A DNA stretch of 64,000 nt from Rotaria sordida. Taxonomy: Eukaryota > Rotifera > Eurotatoria > Philodinida > Philodinidae. Made by a program: the position numbers and the translations under genes. Below, piece after piece: positions 25,074-35,524 of this stretch; within the stretch, counting starts at the first letter, position 1, and the number at the start of each line of letters is the position of its first letter. The notes beneath the pieces were generated by a model. The model ran no database searches. It was not told the origin of the DNA and saw only the letters and a list, made by a program, of their open reading frames with translations. The DNA is taken from the NCBI GenBank assembly GCA_905250125.1, contig CAJNOL010000162.1, forward strand, positions 1 through 64,000. The letters run 5' to 3'.

Positions 25074-25529
25074 CACACACTCGCCTTATACACGCAGCTA
25101 TTCACGCCCACATCTTCGTATATGTATTATTTGTTTTTTCTCGAATGTAAGTAGGAAGTTTTTTTGCTAGAACTATCTGAGGACATTCGTAGAAACAAAA
25201 ACACGTCGAAAACAATATTATCAAAGCGACATGTTTTTCTCTTTCTGTTCTTTGTTTTAATTTTTTTCAACTTCCCAGGTGAAAACACGTAATCGAGACA
25301 AATAGTCATTGCATGACGAATAGAGTTGACTATAATCTGCATCAGTGATGATTGTAACCGTCAAAACGATTTTTTCTCTTTCCATCAACAAACTAGGAAG
25401 TACAAAGGAAAGAAAAAAAAGCCTGCCTGTCTTATAACAGAAATACAGGTTCGAGTAGATTTTTTAAAAGAGCATATATTCATGATATTCAAGATTGACA
25501 AGAACACCAAAGAAAAGAAAATATTTTGT

Positions 25530-26030
25530 TCATGAAATAATACACGCTGATGATCGACGTTGAGCGTCCCGTTGTTGGTCAGCTAAACGTTTCGCCAAGC
25601 GTTGCATCGGTTCAAGATAGCAAAAGTGCATCCATGACATTTTGTACGTCATAATTTTGTTCACTTGCCGAGCACGACCAGCAACCACGATGGTCGAAAC
25701 GGCCAGAACTTGATGGCGAATTTGACTTATTTCATAGAATTTATTGGATGAATTTTGACATAATGCATCACTTTGAAAGAAGACTTTATTATCGAAGACA
25801 TCTGGACTGAGAGCATAGCAAAAAACGAGCAATTTCTTTTGTTCATCTACTGACAAACTCGACCAATTGCTATAATTAGTTAGACGACGTATATTCGGAT
25901 CATCATTATAATCGACTGCGAAACAAACACAATTCAGATAATACATCAGCTTTGCCACATCATTGTCAGGTACTTGTACGTTACGACCAATATCTTTGAT
26001 ACCAATTTCGTTTCTCTGAAATAAAGCCAT
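25530..26030 (-). CDS. uncharacterised intronless 166-aa protein with a C-terminal CaaX motif
   Basis: The first ATG in the frame is at 26030; the frame extends upstream to 26054 but only through a TTG. The protein has no signal peptide or clear membrane segment. It has a region around WSSLSVDEQKKLLV, a long helical, Arg/Gln-rich C-terminal part (QRLAKRLADQQRDAQRR) and ends CIIS. That fits a CaaX box, which would direct prenylation and membrane attachment. Codon usage is visibly more G+C-rich than in neighbouring genes, and the gene is unspliced with a TATA-like box 81 bp upstream. It lies beside a TIR element (26230-28480), so transposon cargo or acquired origin is possible. I do not recognise the family. 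Confidence 0.6.
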   Translation of the reverse strand: MALFQRNEIGIKDIGRNVQVPDNDVAKLMYYLNCVCFAVDYNDDPNIRRLTNYSNWSSLSVDEQKKLLVFCYALSPDVFDNKVFFQSDALCQNSSNKFYEISQIRHQVLAVSTIVVAGRARQVNKIMTYKMSWMHFCYLEPMQRLAKRLADQQRDAQRRSSACIIS

Positions 26031-26110
26031 CTTTGATGTTTTACTCCACAGCAAATTGGATTCGATGGTCGATAGGTTTTGAAATGCTATTAAATATACT
26101 GTAACACTAC

Positions 26111-26120
26111 TATTTATATA
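26111..26120 (-). promoter_or_regulatory. TATA-like box upstream of the CaaX ORF
   Basis: The minus-strand sequence reads TATATAAATA, about 81 bp upstream of the ATG at 26030. Spacing fits a TATA box with a ~50-nt 5' UTR. In A+T-rich DNA such matches arise by chance, so support is moderate. Confidence 0.4.
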
Positions 26121-26799
26121 GGATCCTTAGAATAAGTTGGAAAAAATTGTTGAAAAGTTCTTCAGATAAGATAAGAGCATGACAGATGAAGAACAGAACA
26201 GTATGTGGGTTTCGATTGCTTTTTATCCACTCACGCCTATACGCATATTTATATGGGCGCGTGACATTTCTGCGTCGACACTTTTGCGCGCGACTCTTCG
26301 GCGAAAAATGGGCTTTCTTCTTTTCTCCGTGTTAAGTTAATACATTTGCTAAAATTTCATTCACTACATTAATATATTTTTTCTTACATTATTTAATTCA
26401 AAATCTCAAGTTCTATATATATTTTAATTTCGTTAACTGCTCTGTGGGTGTGGGTGTGAGTGTGAGCGTAGGTGCAGGGTGTCGATGTACAGTGGACAAC
26501 CAGGCGGACATGACCGAGAGTTCTATTTTCCAAAGTTCAAATATTGGAATGAATACATCTATGGTTAGTCTATCTTACCCTAAAACTAGATTTCCAGACA
26601 TCAAGTCAAACCCTGGAAAAGTCTATGGTCAAAAAATTTGTTCATAAATCGTTAATTATACGGAGAAAATTTTTGTTATTAACTTATTAAAATATTTTAA
26701 AATGAAAAACTATCTCAAACGAATGACTGACCCATAAGCTTCATTGTATAAAAAAATTATTTCCATCGAACAAGAAATGGAGTAGAAAAAAAGCGATTA

Positions 26800-27750
26800 C
26801 TGGGCCAAAAGTAGGTGCAAAAATCGGGATACCATATTTTGTGAACCCTCAAAAGGTTTTTAATCCGATTGAGCTGAAGCTTTCACCAATTATTCTCCTA
26901 TATATGATTTATTGTTGGTCATAGCGCCGTGTCGTACCAGTGAACAGAAACGGCGCTAGTGGTTTCTTAAAAAACTAGGCTTCTGTCCCGAAATCGTTAG
27001 TTTTGCGAATACGGAGGTATTTTTATGCAAAACCAAAGTGATATTCGCAATCAACTCGTCGAGCTGCATCGAATCATATATAACAGTAAATGTTTCTTGA
27101 AAAAAAAAGTCGGCTCCTGTGTTCAACAAGGTTCTTAAAACCAGTCTTTTCGTATTTTGTAAACCCCAAAAGAATTTTCGTCCAATTGATCTCAAACTTT
27201 CACTAAATACTCTTCCACGTCTAGTTCATCGTTGACAATAGCGCCATTTCGCACTGATAAGCACAATCGGTGCTGTGGGTCTTCCAAAAACTGAGGTTTT
27301 TGCCCACAAATCTCTATTTTTGGAAACAAGGCATCATTTGAGTGCAAAATCAAGGTGATATTCGGAATCAGCTCATCGAGTTGCATCGACTCATGTATAA
27401 CAATAAGCATTTTTTCAGAAAAAAAAATTGGGACTTTTGCTAGATATAGCTTTGAAAATTGGTCATTCCATACTTTGCTAACCCTATAAACAGATTAAGT
27501 CCAATCGATCTGAAATTTTTACGGATTATTCTTCTATATGTGATATATCGTCGGGCTTAGCACTACCTCGCGCTGAGGAACCCAGGCTATGCTAGAAGTT
27601 TTCCAGAAATCCCGGCTTCTGCCCATAAATCCCTATTTTCTCGATTTCGATAGCATTGTGGCACAAAACGAATGTGATGATCGGAATCAGCGAGCAAAAC
27701 TGCATCGACTGATGTATGGCACAAGACATTCCCTACCAAAAAAATTTTTT
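26800..27750. repeat. three tandem ~317-bp repeats inside the TIR element
   Basis: Anchors recur at constant spacing. CGAGCTGCATCGAATCAT-like segments start near 27060, 27374 and 27693. TTTTGTGAACCC-like segments start near 26836, 27160 and 27475. The units are perhaps 65-75% alike by eye, so the array is old. On the minus strand units 1 and 2 share a translated MQLDELIxNITL motif, but no unit has a sustained start-to-stop gene. Confidence 0.75.
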
Positions 27751-27935
27751 CGAAAATACCGGCAAGGCTCCCCCTCAGGTATTTCATCCGGAAAATTTTT
27801 TCTTCAAAAAATACTTTATTTTCGTAAATTCGATTTTCTGAGTAATATACAAACACTTCTGAGTAACGACAACCCGTTTCAGAACACAAAAGTTCCATGT
27901 CCGCCTGCTTCATGAAAGTTGCCCACTGTACGGTG

Positions 27936-28290
27936 TGGGTGCGGATGTGGGGTAGGGGTGTCAGAGTTCCCATTCCTTTAGGTTTCGTTCCTAAGGAACA
28001 GGAACCCACTTGAAAATTCGTTTCCATGCGTTTTTAATTATCTTGGGATTTTTAGCCATTTAATTTTCGTTCAATTTGGGTCAAGTCACTAGTAGTTTCT
28101 AGGTTCCTAGGAATGGAAAACCACGTGGGATTTCGAGTTCCTATGAACGGAAACCTACACCAGGTTCTGGATTTCTGAGAATAGAACCAGAAACTGACGT
28201 CCCATGCTGTGTGGTGGAGGTTGTGGTTTCGGAGTGGATTTGGGCTTTATGGCGTGGTTGTGAGCAGTAGAGTTTTCGCTCCCTTCATTC
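27936..28290. other. insert with repeated GGTTCC hairpin motifs
   Basis: This stretch interrupts the right arm of the 26230-28480 element. It contains several imperfect palindromes built from GTTCC and GGAAC: AGTTCCCATTCC, CCTAAGGAACAGGAACCC, GGTTCCTAGGAATGG, GAGTTCCTATGAACGG, GGTTCTGG...AGAACC. GT-rich sequence borders it on both sides. It may be a separate small element or a local hairpin array. Confidence 0.4.
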
Positions 28291-28480
28291 CATTCCAATA
28301 CTCACATCGAAACCCTACAGGCACACCCATAAAATAGTTAATGAAATTTTAGTAAATGCATTAGCATAACACAGAAAAAAGAAGAAATCCCATTTCTTGT
28401 GGAAGTGTCGCGCGAGGTAGTGTCGGGTGCGGAAATATCGTGTAACTGTAGGAGCGCTACATTCGTGTTTCATTGGATTT

Positions 28481-29138
28481 CTATTTCCACGAAAGAGGAA
28501 GCAAAAACAAATAATTGTGTGTTATTTTTCTCCATTTTGTCATTATGATTAATTTATTGGTAAAATTATCGACATTAGTTGACATTTGCTTGTAGCTTTA
28601 ATGATAAAAATCGGTGAGTTCAAGCAAAAGAAGACGATTATTGTGTCTGGACAGACTTCATGATTACTAGGAAACAATGAAGCTATCTTTAGTAAACTTT
28701 TCTCTGATCTTTTCCAGTATATCGTCGATTAATAAGTTTTATCTCTAAATTTGCTTTGAAACTTGTTGTATTAAAGTGCTGGTCAAAAGTCCCGATTCCA
28801 CTTGGAGAGCTTCAATATTTCAAGTTTTTGGCTTGAAATTTCGGTTGGATGTGTGTAGTAAGAAACGCTAATCGCTGACACTGGCTCGAGATCAATCCAG
28901 TGTAGTAGTAGAACGTCATAGATCAAACACTATGTTTATCTTGGATTATTTATATTTTAGTCATACAAGTGCTTTCGATTTCACGAAATCCATCATTTGA
29001 AAGCCTAATTTCTCAGCTCTATTTCATGAAATTTCGATCAGAAAACTCTTGCAAACTGCTTATATATCACTCCGTCAAACTATGTCTATAGAACCTCAAA
29101 GATAATGATTTCGAATTCGTCACATTGTAAATCACATG
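28481..29138. other. unassigned spacer
   Basis: Between two transposable elements. No open frame, RNA gene or repeat was recognised. Confidence 0.4.
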
Positions 29139-29140
29139 TA

Positions 29141-30073
29141 ACGGGTGTCCCAGATTAAATGGACCTCTCAATATTTTGCAAATATCTCTCTCAAATTGTA
29201 ATGTATATACTTGAGTTTTTTTTTCAAACGATAGCCCATGAAATTTTCTACAAAACTCTTATGAGAAGAGTTCTTCTAATGAATACCTATGGAGTTATAT
29301 CTGATCAACGTTGCAAGGTTCCAAAAGAGCCCACTTTCAATGCATTCGTTTTCATACTACCGATTTTGCGCCACTCTTTCAACCCTACACAAAGAGACTA
29401 AATAGACCATTTTGTGGCCTACGAAAAGCTCTATTAGTTAAGCGAATAACTTTTCGTGACATACTATGAATTTACTCGAACGAAACTTTTCTCTTGTTCT
29501 TTTCTGTTCAAGTCACTTGAACCTTTCCATAAGGTTCATCACGTTTAATTTTGTTCTGTTATATAGAAAATTATTATACATTCAGATTTATTACAAATTT
29601 GAAGAAAAATATTTTCTCTATCATTTTGATATGGACAGAACGCTGTAAAGTGTTTTTCTGCATTGCTTGAGGCGTATAACAAGAACGATCAGTGGTTTCG
29701 ACTCATTTATGCTAGAAGATTGATCTCTGAAACCTTCCAATCGTTTCTGAGTGTCGTCTTTTAAGCTCTTTCAAAAAGGGTACACTTGAAAACACAGGAA
29801 GCTTGCTGTAGAATAGGGTTTCGTATCTGTTTTGCTAGAAGAAATGAAGTCCTTAATTTGTTAAAAATGTGGATTTGAAAGTTGGCCTTTTTGAAGCATT
29901 GTAGTGTTGACTGGATATAACTCCATAGCTATGCGTTGGAAGAACTCTTCTCATAAGGCTTTTGTAGAAAATTGCATGGGCTATCTTTTGAAAAAAAACT
30001 CAAGTATATGCATTACAATTTGAGAGAGATACTTGCAAAATACTGAGAGGTCCATTTAATTTGGGACACTCGT
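29141..30073. mobile_element. TA-flanked long-TIR element, Tc1/mariner-like
   Basis: This 933-bp element starts ACGGGTGTCCCAGATTAAAT and ends with the inverse of ACGAGTGTCCCAAATTAAAT, with TA on both sides (29139-29140 and 30074-30075). The inverted arms run about 210 bp at roughly 90% identity by eye and include CTCTCTCAAATTGTAATG and AAACTCAAGTATATGCATTA-type matches. The ~510-bp centre is unique and has no transposase. TA duplication and TIR length suggest a non-autonomous Tc1/mariner-group element. Confidence 0.85.
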
Positions 30074-30075
30074 TA

Positions 30076-31796
30076 GATTGACCGATTTATTTGAAAATTT
30101 TTTCTCAGTTACTCATAGATCCATGAATGTTTGTCAAAATTGTCAGAATTATAGCATGCACTAAGCTTACAATATGATGATACAATGGTGAGTGTCACTT
30201 ATGGTTATGAGTGGAATGGAAATGAGTACCCATATTTACACATTACAATTAATATAGATGTGATTCTATACAAAATATACAAATACAATGTATCTATTGT
30301 AAATCATGGAGCTTTTGAACTAATGTATTAGAGAAGGAACCAGAAACATCAAAATATGATTTTATCATTGGAAACTATTTTGACATAATAATGTCAATCA
30401 TCAAAATTATCGAAAAATGCACGTTTATCTGTTATTCTTTTAAAAAGAACTTTGTCAATTGAGCATTATTATCATCAAATTTGTTAACATATTTTTTGAA
30501 CTAAACTAAGGAAGTATTTTCAAGCCATACATCTGCTTCCAAGTCAGGTAGATTGCTTGAATCGCGCATTAAAGGATGGTTTATGAAGATTGGTCAAAGT
30601 CACTTATTGCTAAATGAGATGTAATAAAAATAATCATAATTTGACTGTAACGCTTGAATTCTTCCAAATAAAATACTTCTATACATAGTGGCTCGAATAA
30701 GATACTTCTTCTCTCATGCAAAAAGAAGTAATCTAGATCATTGCTTCCATTTGTTAATTTGCCATGGAACAAACAAATCACGAAAAATTCATTGCAGAAC
30801 AATAAATATTCATGTCGTCAATTTTTCATCAAAACCGATGGTCCGAAGGGTTCACTCCTTTCTTTTATCGAGTTTTTTTTAATAATTTTTCTACTCAATT
30901 GGTATTTTCTGTCTTGAAGAGATCGATTATTATTCAAAAAAGTCGAATTTAATATGTGACAGTATATTGTGTTAGATGACACCACATTTTTTTCAATTTG
31001 CTAAGTCTTCTAACTATGATTATTTTTGTGCTATCATCTTTAATAAATAATCAAACTCGAAAACTAAGCGAAAACAGTCGACTTAGTTGGCATAGGTGGC
31101 ATGAGCACCCTTACGTATATTAGTAGTCGCAACTTCGACTAAAATCTGGTATTTTTCTAAGAGTTTAGAAATATTCATTCAGTGAAATATCAAAAAGCAC
31201 CAGTAAAAGAACTGCAGTTAATTGGTGATTTTCGGACACTCCATACTACATGGGTACTACTGTATCAACGGTCTCGAACAACATCAGATGGTGATATGAA
31301 CTGCAAATGGTATATATAGATCAATCAAGGCGTTTTGTTAATAGTGATGAACTGTGTGCTTTCGATTTCCAATTGAGATCAATATTGCAAGAAAAAAAGC
31401 GACTATCCAGCGAGAATTTACGACGAAAGTATCGGCAGGGTTCAATTTCGTTTTGACTCATCTATACTTCATTCGATAAAGTATATTGAAAAAAGAAAAA
31501 GCTTAAAGGATTTTAGCCAATGGCTTATATTGGCCAAGAGTTACGGCTATTTCACTGGAATTTTTACTGAAAAACAGCCATTGCAAAAAAAAAGAAAAAA
31601 TAAAGAGTTTAGACCGAAAATTTTGCCTATCGATTAATTTAATAGTCCTTAGATAGTTCTGAAAGTGCCAACAAAAGTTAATATGTTTTTTTTGAGGTAT
31701 TCAATTTCCAAAAGAAAATTGCCGTTTACCGTAGGAGAACATAATAATTCACTCTACTTGCAAATCAATTATCTTGAGAAAGGCGTGCTCAATTTC
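30076..31796. other. unassigned spacer between two elements
   Basis: No gene is supported. Short frames (30581-30882, 31665-31865) lack motifs and good starts. Around 31390-31440 a segment (CGAGAATTTACGACGAAAGTATCGGCAGGG) loosely resembles the end of the third tandem repeat near 27760, so a decayed copy of that element may lie here. Confidence 0.35.
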
Positions 31797-31833
31797 ATTG
31801 AACCCAAGGGGGAAATAGCAGAGACTTCAGCCG

Positions 31834-32960
31834 TGAAGTCTCATGAAGTCTTCAAAGTCTTCTGAAGTCTCTTGAAGTCTAATGAAGTCTCTTGAACTCT
31901 CTTGAAGTCTAATGAAGTCTCATGAATTCTTTTGAAAGTTTTGAGATACATTTAGTGCATGAAAATTCATAAGAAACCAATGAAATTGTCTTGTTTTCGA
32001 CGGTCTTATTTTAGCAGAAAGATGAACCTTTTATTGTTTTTTTTTCAATGTGCTGGAAAAAAATTCAAGTTTGTTCGATCTTAGAAAACATGATAGTTAA
32101 TAACTGAATGCTTTTTGAATGAAGTGATTTATTTTTATAAGAAATGTGTCCATCTATTCGATGTCAATCTTATGAAGAATTTTATTCCTTTTTGTTTGTT
32201 TCTATCACTCACGATAATCTATCAGCCGATAAACGGCTAGCTTTATCGGTCAATAACCAACAAGCCGTTTGCTTGTGTATAAATTTAGTCTTGTTATCTA
32301 TTTGCAACTGAAAATAGGAGTTTTTCAATGCTGGATTAATCGAATCAAATATACGCGTACCAGTAAAGTTTATTTTCTCTGTTTTAATTTCATCAACGCT
32401 TTGTGTCATTGCCATATCTTTATTCTAGATATGGATATACTGCGCGAAACAACTCTCAGAAACTAGAAACACCTTTGTAATCTCTATATGATAAGTTTTG
32501 TTTTTTGCATGTTATAGAAGTTTCATGTAATTTCTATAAGGTTTTTTGATACGCATGGAATCTGCCTCTTGAAGTCTTGTGAAGTCCTAGGAAATTTTAT
32601 GAAGTCTAGCGAAGTCTTGTGAAGTTTTATGCAGTCTTGTGAAGTCTTATGAAGTTTTGCGAAGTCTGGCGGAGTCTTGTGAAGTTTTATGAAGTCTTGT
32701 AAAGTCTAATGAAATCTTCTAAAGTCTCAAGAAGTCCTACAAAGTCTGTGAAGTCTCACAAAATCCGTGAAGTCTCAAGAAGTCCGTGAAGTCTCACGAA
32801 GTCTTTTGAAGTCCTCTGAAGTCCCATGAAATCCTATGAAGTCTTGTGAAGTCCCTTGAAGTCATATGAAGTCTTATGAAGTCTTTAGAAGTCTTTTGAA
32901 GTCTTGTGAAAATATGAAGTCACTATGGTTGAAGTCCGTTGAAGCCTTGAAGTCCGCTGT
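31834..32960 (+). repeat. GAAGTCTNNT decamer arrays (two blocks)
   Basis: Block 1 covers about 31834-31937 and block 2 about 32569-32960. Units are 9-10 bp; GAAGTC is the most constant part and the last three bases vary (CAT, TGT, AAT, CTT). The two blocks are in the same orientation and are separated by the 630-bp non-repeat segment, as if one array had been split or had expanded on both sides of it. Confidence 0.85.
32209..32415 (-). pseudogene. exon-like coding fragment carried inside the decamer element
   Basis: A minus-strand frame starts with ATG (32415) and encodes MAMTQSVDEIKTEK, later IDNKTKFIHKQTACWLL and KASRLSADRLS. It then meets GTGAGTGA, a good splice-donor match, exactly where the frame would stop. 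This looks like a first coding exon without its partners, so probably a captured gene fragment. Codons such as ACG and CGT are commoner than in nearby A+T-rich genes. I do not recognise the family. An unspliced 68-aa peptide is the alternative. Confidence 0.45.
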
Positions 32961-33324
32961 TTCCCCCTTGATTGAACCTTTCAGGACTATCCAATGAACA
33001 TTAAACCTATCTATAGACAAACATTATAGATCAAAGGTCTTCATTTTGATTTTTTTCGGAATATTGGACTCTCAGTAAAATGATAACTCATAACCAGTAC
33101 ATCATCGGGTCGAATCCTTTGAGGCTTTTTCTTATCTCAATATATGCTATCTGGTGAGATATGAATGAGTCAAACAGATGCTGGACACCTCAAATAGTTC
33201 CCTTGTTACTGATATCATTATATTCAAGAAGTGATGCAATAGCCTTGAAACAGAATTCATGGAGTGAGTGCGAACATGTCAGTGTAAGGATGTAGGTTAA
33301 GAAAATGTTCACACTCACACACCC

Positions 33325-34821
33325 TGATTCTGCAAAAGAGCATTTTCAAACAAAAATTATGTGTGCAATCAGGACCAACAAGGATATTTACACGTTTCTA
33401 AACGACTTTCTCTAATCAATCATAACATATTACATTCATTGATTTAACAAATCAACCCATAAGACTTTTCAAATAACTTAAATTTTGTGCACATGCATCC
33501 CCGATACAGGTTTATTTCAAATTGAGTAGCAGATCTAGAAAAAATGTAGTTCCACAAATCTTTCTGCATCACATTTATAAAATGATTTAATCAAAACTTC
33601 TTTTATGTAAATCGAAGCTATTGTCAAAGATTAGTTCAATATTGTGATATTAACTAATTACACAATTGTTAGCCATATTTACAGAAGTAACGATGAAAAC
33701 CAGTTTTATTACTCTATTGAAATGAGTAAAATTTCTCCTCACATTAAATTTCATATCTAGCAATTATAATTTCAATATTCTTATTTTTTATTCAAGCACT
33801 TACTTATTAAAGAATCATAGTAATCAAGATTTGTATCATTTTACTTTTACACCTTGTTTTAATCTATTTAACATGGTGAATAATTTGAATGCATTATCAG
33901 ATAGCAAAACACGTGAAGAGAACAGTTATTTTAAACTTGTAACACGTGTCCAATCACATTTTTTTCCAATTGACCTCAAGTTTACTCAAGATAATCAATA
34001 GTACTGTTTTATATGGGATGAAAAAGTAAAATAGATTTTTTTATTACTTATCGATAGAAATGACGATTTTATATTTTCATGATAATATAAATTTTTTCAA
34101 TAGCATATTATAAAAAAAAACACATCTCATTTTAGTAAACAATTTTTATTCTTTTTGTATGTCTTTTTGTACTCGGAGTGAAAAAAACTTCTTTTCTTCT
34201 TTCATATAACAACTTATGTGTAATTTTATTTTTCTTTATTTATTATACTTTTTGTTAAAGCTTGTATTTCAATAAAAAATGAACAACAGAAAAAAAATCC
34301 TATATACGAGAGTCTTCAGTATACAGGTGATGAAAAATAACATAGATAAAAAAAAGCATCACTAGACCACAGAGAAAGAGGAAAGAAAAAGAAAGTGTCA
34401 AAGAGTTCGTTCGTCGTTGTTATCGCATTATAAATCAAACTTAAATACGATCGATATGATTTCTAAAATCATTTGAAGTTGTGACATATTCAACAAATTT
34501 TTCTTGTGGAACACTAAAATGAAGCATAAAAATAAATAAAAAAATAAAATAAAATAAAACAAACCGGCCACTGCCATCATCGAGTTTAGTCCAATGTTGT
34601 TCCCAAGTAGAGGTAACTGGTTTTGTTTGAGTAGTTGTTACAGTTGTTGTTAATGGTGTATTTGTTGCATCATCCCAACTGAAATTGAAAAGAAAATTTC
34701 TAATTCTAATTTCATATAGAAAGACAAATGTTTACTCATAATATCGATTAAGACGATTAAATACTTGTTCACCTTGGTCTCGTGAAATATAACCTCAAAA
34801 AATTAAAAATAAATAAATAAG
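33325..34821. repeat. segmental duplication, copy A (intact reference copy)
   Basis: This copy covers the region downstream of the EF-hand gene and its last three exons. It matches 21694-22761 plus 23646-23829, with many substitutions and small indels. It keeps the uninterrupted TA site (34322-34323) that is filled by an 884-bp element in copy B. The non-coding part (33325-34440) has no gene of its own. Confidence 0.8.
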
Positions 34822-35425
34822 AAAAAATGAATTAAAATTTATTCTTTACCTGGTGTTGGATTGTTTTGATCTAAAACATAGTTTAATCGATCACGAGCTG
34901 TTACAGCTGTCTTTCCCTGTGGATTTCGACTTAATAATAAATATGCATTGACAAATTCTATTGTATATAAACTAAAAATTTATTTTTAATCCTAAAAAAA
35001 AACAAAATTACCTTCAAAAGACAATTTGCCTAAGAAAAAAACAACCGATAACAAATAAGATTTGATAAAAGAAAACAAATTACAATAATACCTGATCCTT
35101 CAGCATCAAAAGCCTTAAAAACTCGATCGGAAAGTTTATCCATATCGTGATCAGTAAGAACTGCTGGAACAGTTGGACCAGTTTGTGCACTTTGATATAA
35201 TTGTTTATATAAACGACGAAATTCTTTCTTGTCCATTTGATTACTTTTTCCTGTCGAAGCAGTAAATTCTTGATAAAGTTTTTCAACTGTAGCTCGAGGA
35301 ATACCTAAAAATAATCTAATTTAACAAAGAAATATTATTCAATAAAAAACATTCATACCAGTAATATTACTGAATCGATCTAAATCCCATTGAGTAAATG
35401 TATTTTTTGAATGACTTTTACCCAT
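34441..35425 (-). CDS. EF-hand calcium-binding protein with N-myristoylation-type start
   Basis: Exons (minus): 35425-35359, 35304-35092, 35029-35012, 34957-34850, 34793-34736, 34678-34565, 34513-34441; 216 aa. The start MGKSHSK fits the N-myristoylation pattern of neuronal calcium sensors. Residues ~83-104 hold one canonical EF loop, D-A-E-G-S-G-K-L-S-F-E-E. A second loop (DQNNPTPGYISR) is one residue too long, and a third (LDDGSGRVPQEK) lacks the acidic first and last positions, so only one site looks able to bind calcium well. A Thr-rich linker (PLTTTVTTTQT) separates the last two. The architecture recalls neuronal calcium sensors but divergence is high; the exact orthologue is uncertain. 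A strong TATA box lies upstream. Its 3' part was duplicated to 23.7 kb. Confidence 0.85.
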
Positions 35426-35512
35426 TTTGATGCGAGAAATATAAATTGAAATGAAAACTTTGTTGTAATGTTGAGAATACTGTTAGAATAATGAAATGAA
35501 TACAACACACTC

Positions 35513-35524
35513 CTTTTATATATG
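35513..35524 (-). promoter_or_regulatory. TATA box of the EF-hand gene
   Basis: The minus strand reads ATATATAAAAGG, about 90 bp upstream of the ATG at 35425. This is a near-consensus TATA box at a plausible distance, and it stands in less A+T-rich flanks (CCCC on its 5' side), which makes chance less likely. Confidence 0.6.

Larger units (their letters stand above)
26230..28480. mobile_element. ~2.2-kb TIR element with internal tandem repeats
   Basis: Sequence at 26262-26360 (CGACAC...GCGCGAC...AAATGGGCTTTCTTC) recurs inverted at about 28330-28430. A further inverted pair around GTACAGTGG...GGCGGACATG (26487-26513) recurs at 27895-27935. The outermost ends are eroded and I place them only roughly; no target duplication was found. 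The interior holds three diverged ~317-bp tandem repeats. The right arm is split by a ~350-bp insert (27936-28290). No transposase frame is seen; open frames inside follow the repeats. The family is unknown; a non-autonomous TIR DNA transposon is the best description. Confidence 0.65.
31805..32970. mobile_element. hAT-like TIR element filled with a decamer repeat
   Basis: This 1166-bp element begins CAAGGGGGAAATAGCAGAGA and ends with the inverse of CAAGGGGGAAACAGCGGAC. It is bounded by a perfect 8-bp duplication, ATTGAACC, at 31797-31804 and 32971-32978, the size made by hAT-type transposases. Most of the interior is a degenerate 10-bp tandem repeat (consensus GAAGTCTNNT) in blocks 31834-31937 and 32569-32960. 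The repeat core TGAAGTC is also the inner end of the TIR, read inward. Between the blocks lies ~630 bp of different sequence with an exon-like frame on the minus strand. There is no transposase, so it is non-autonomous. It looks recent given the intact duplication. Confidence 0.88.

Noticed and set aside
27589-28027. Overlapping open frames on both strands (108 and 146 residues)
   Set aside because: They follow the tandem repeats and arm of the TIR element, overlap each other on opposite strands and show no family motif.
33100-33130. GGGTCGAATCC, resembling a tRNA T-loop
   Set aside because: No matching acceptor, D or anticodon arms could be folded around it.
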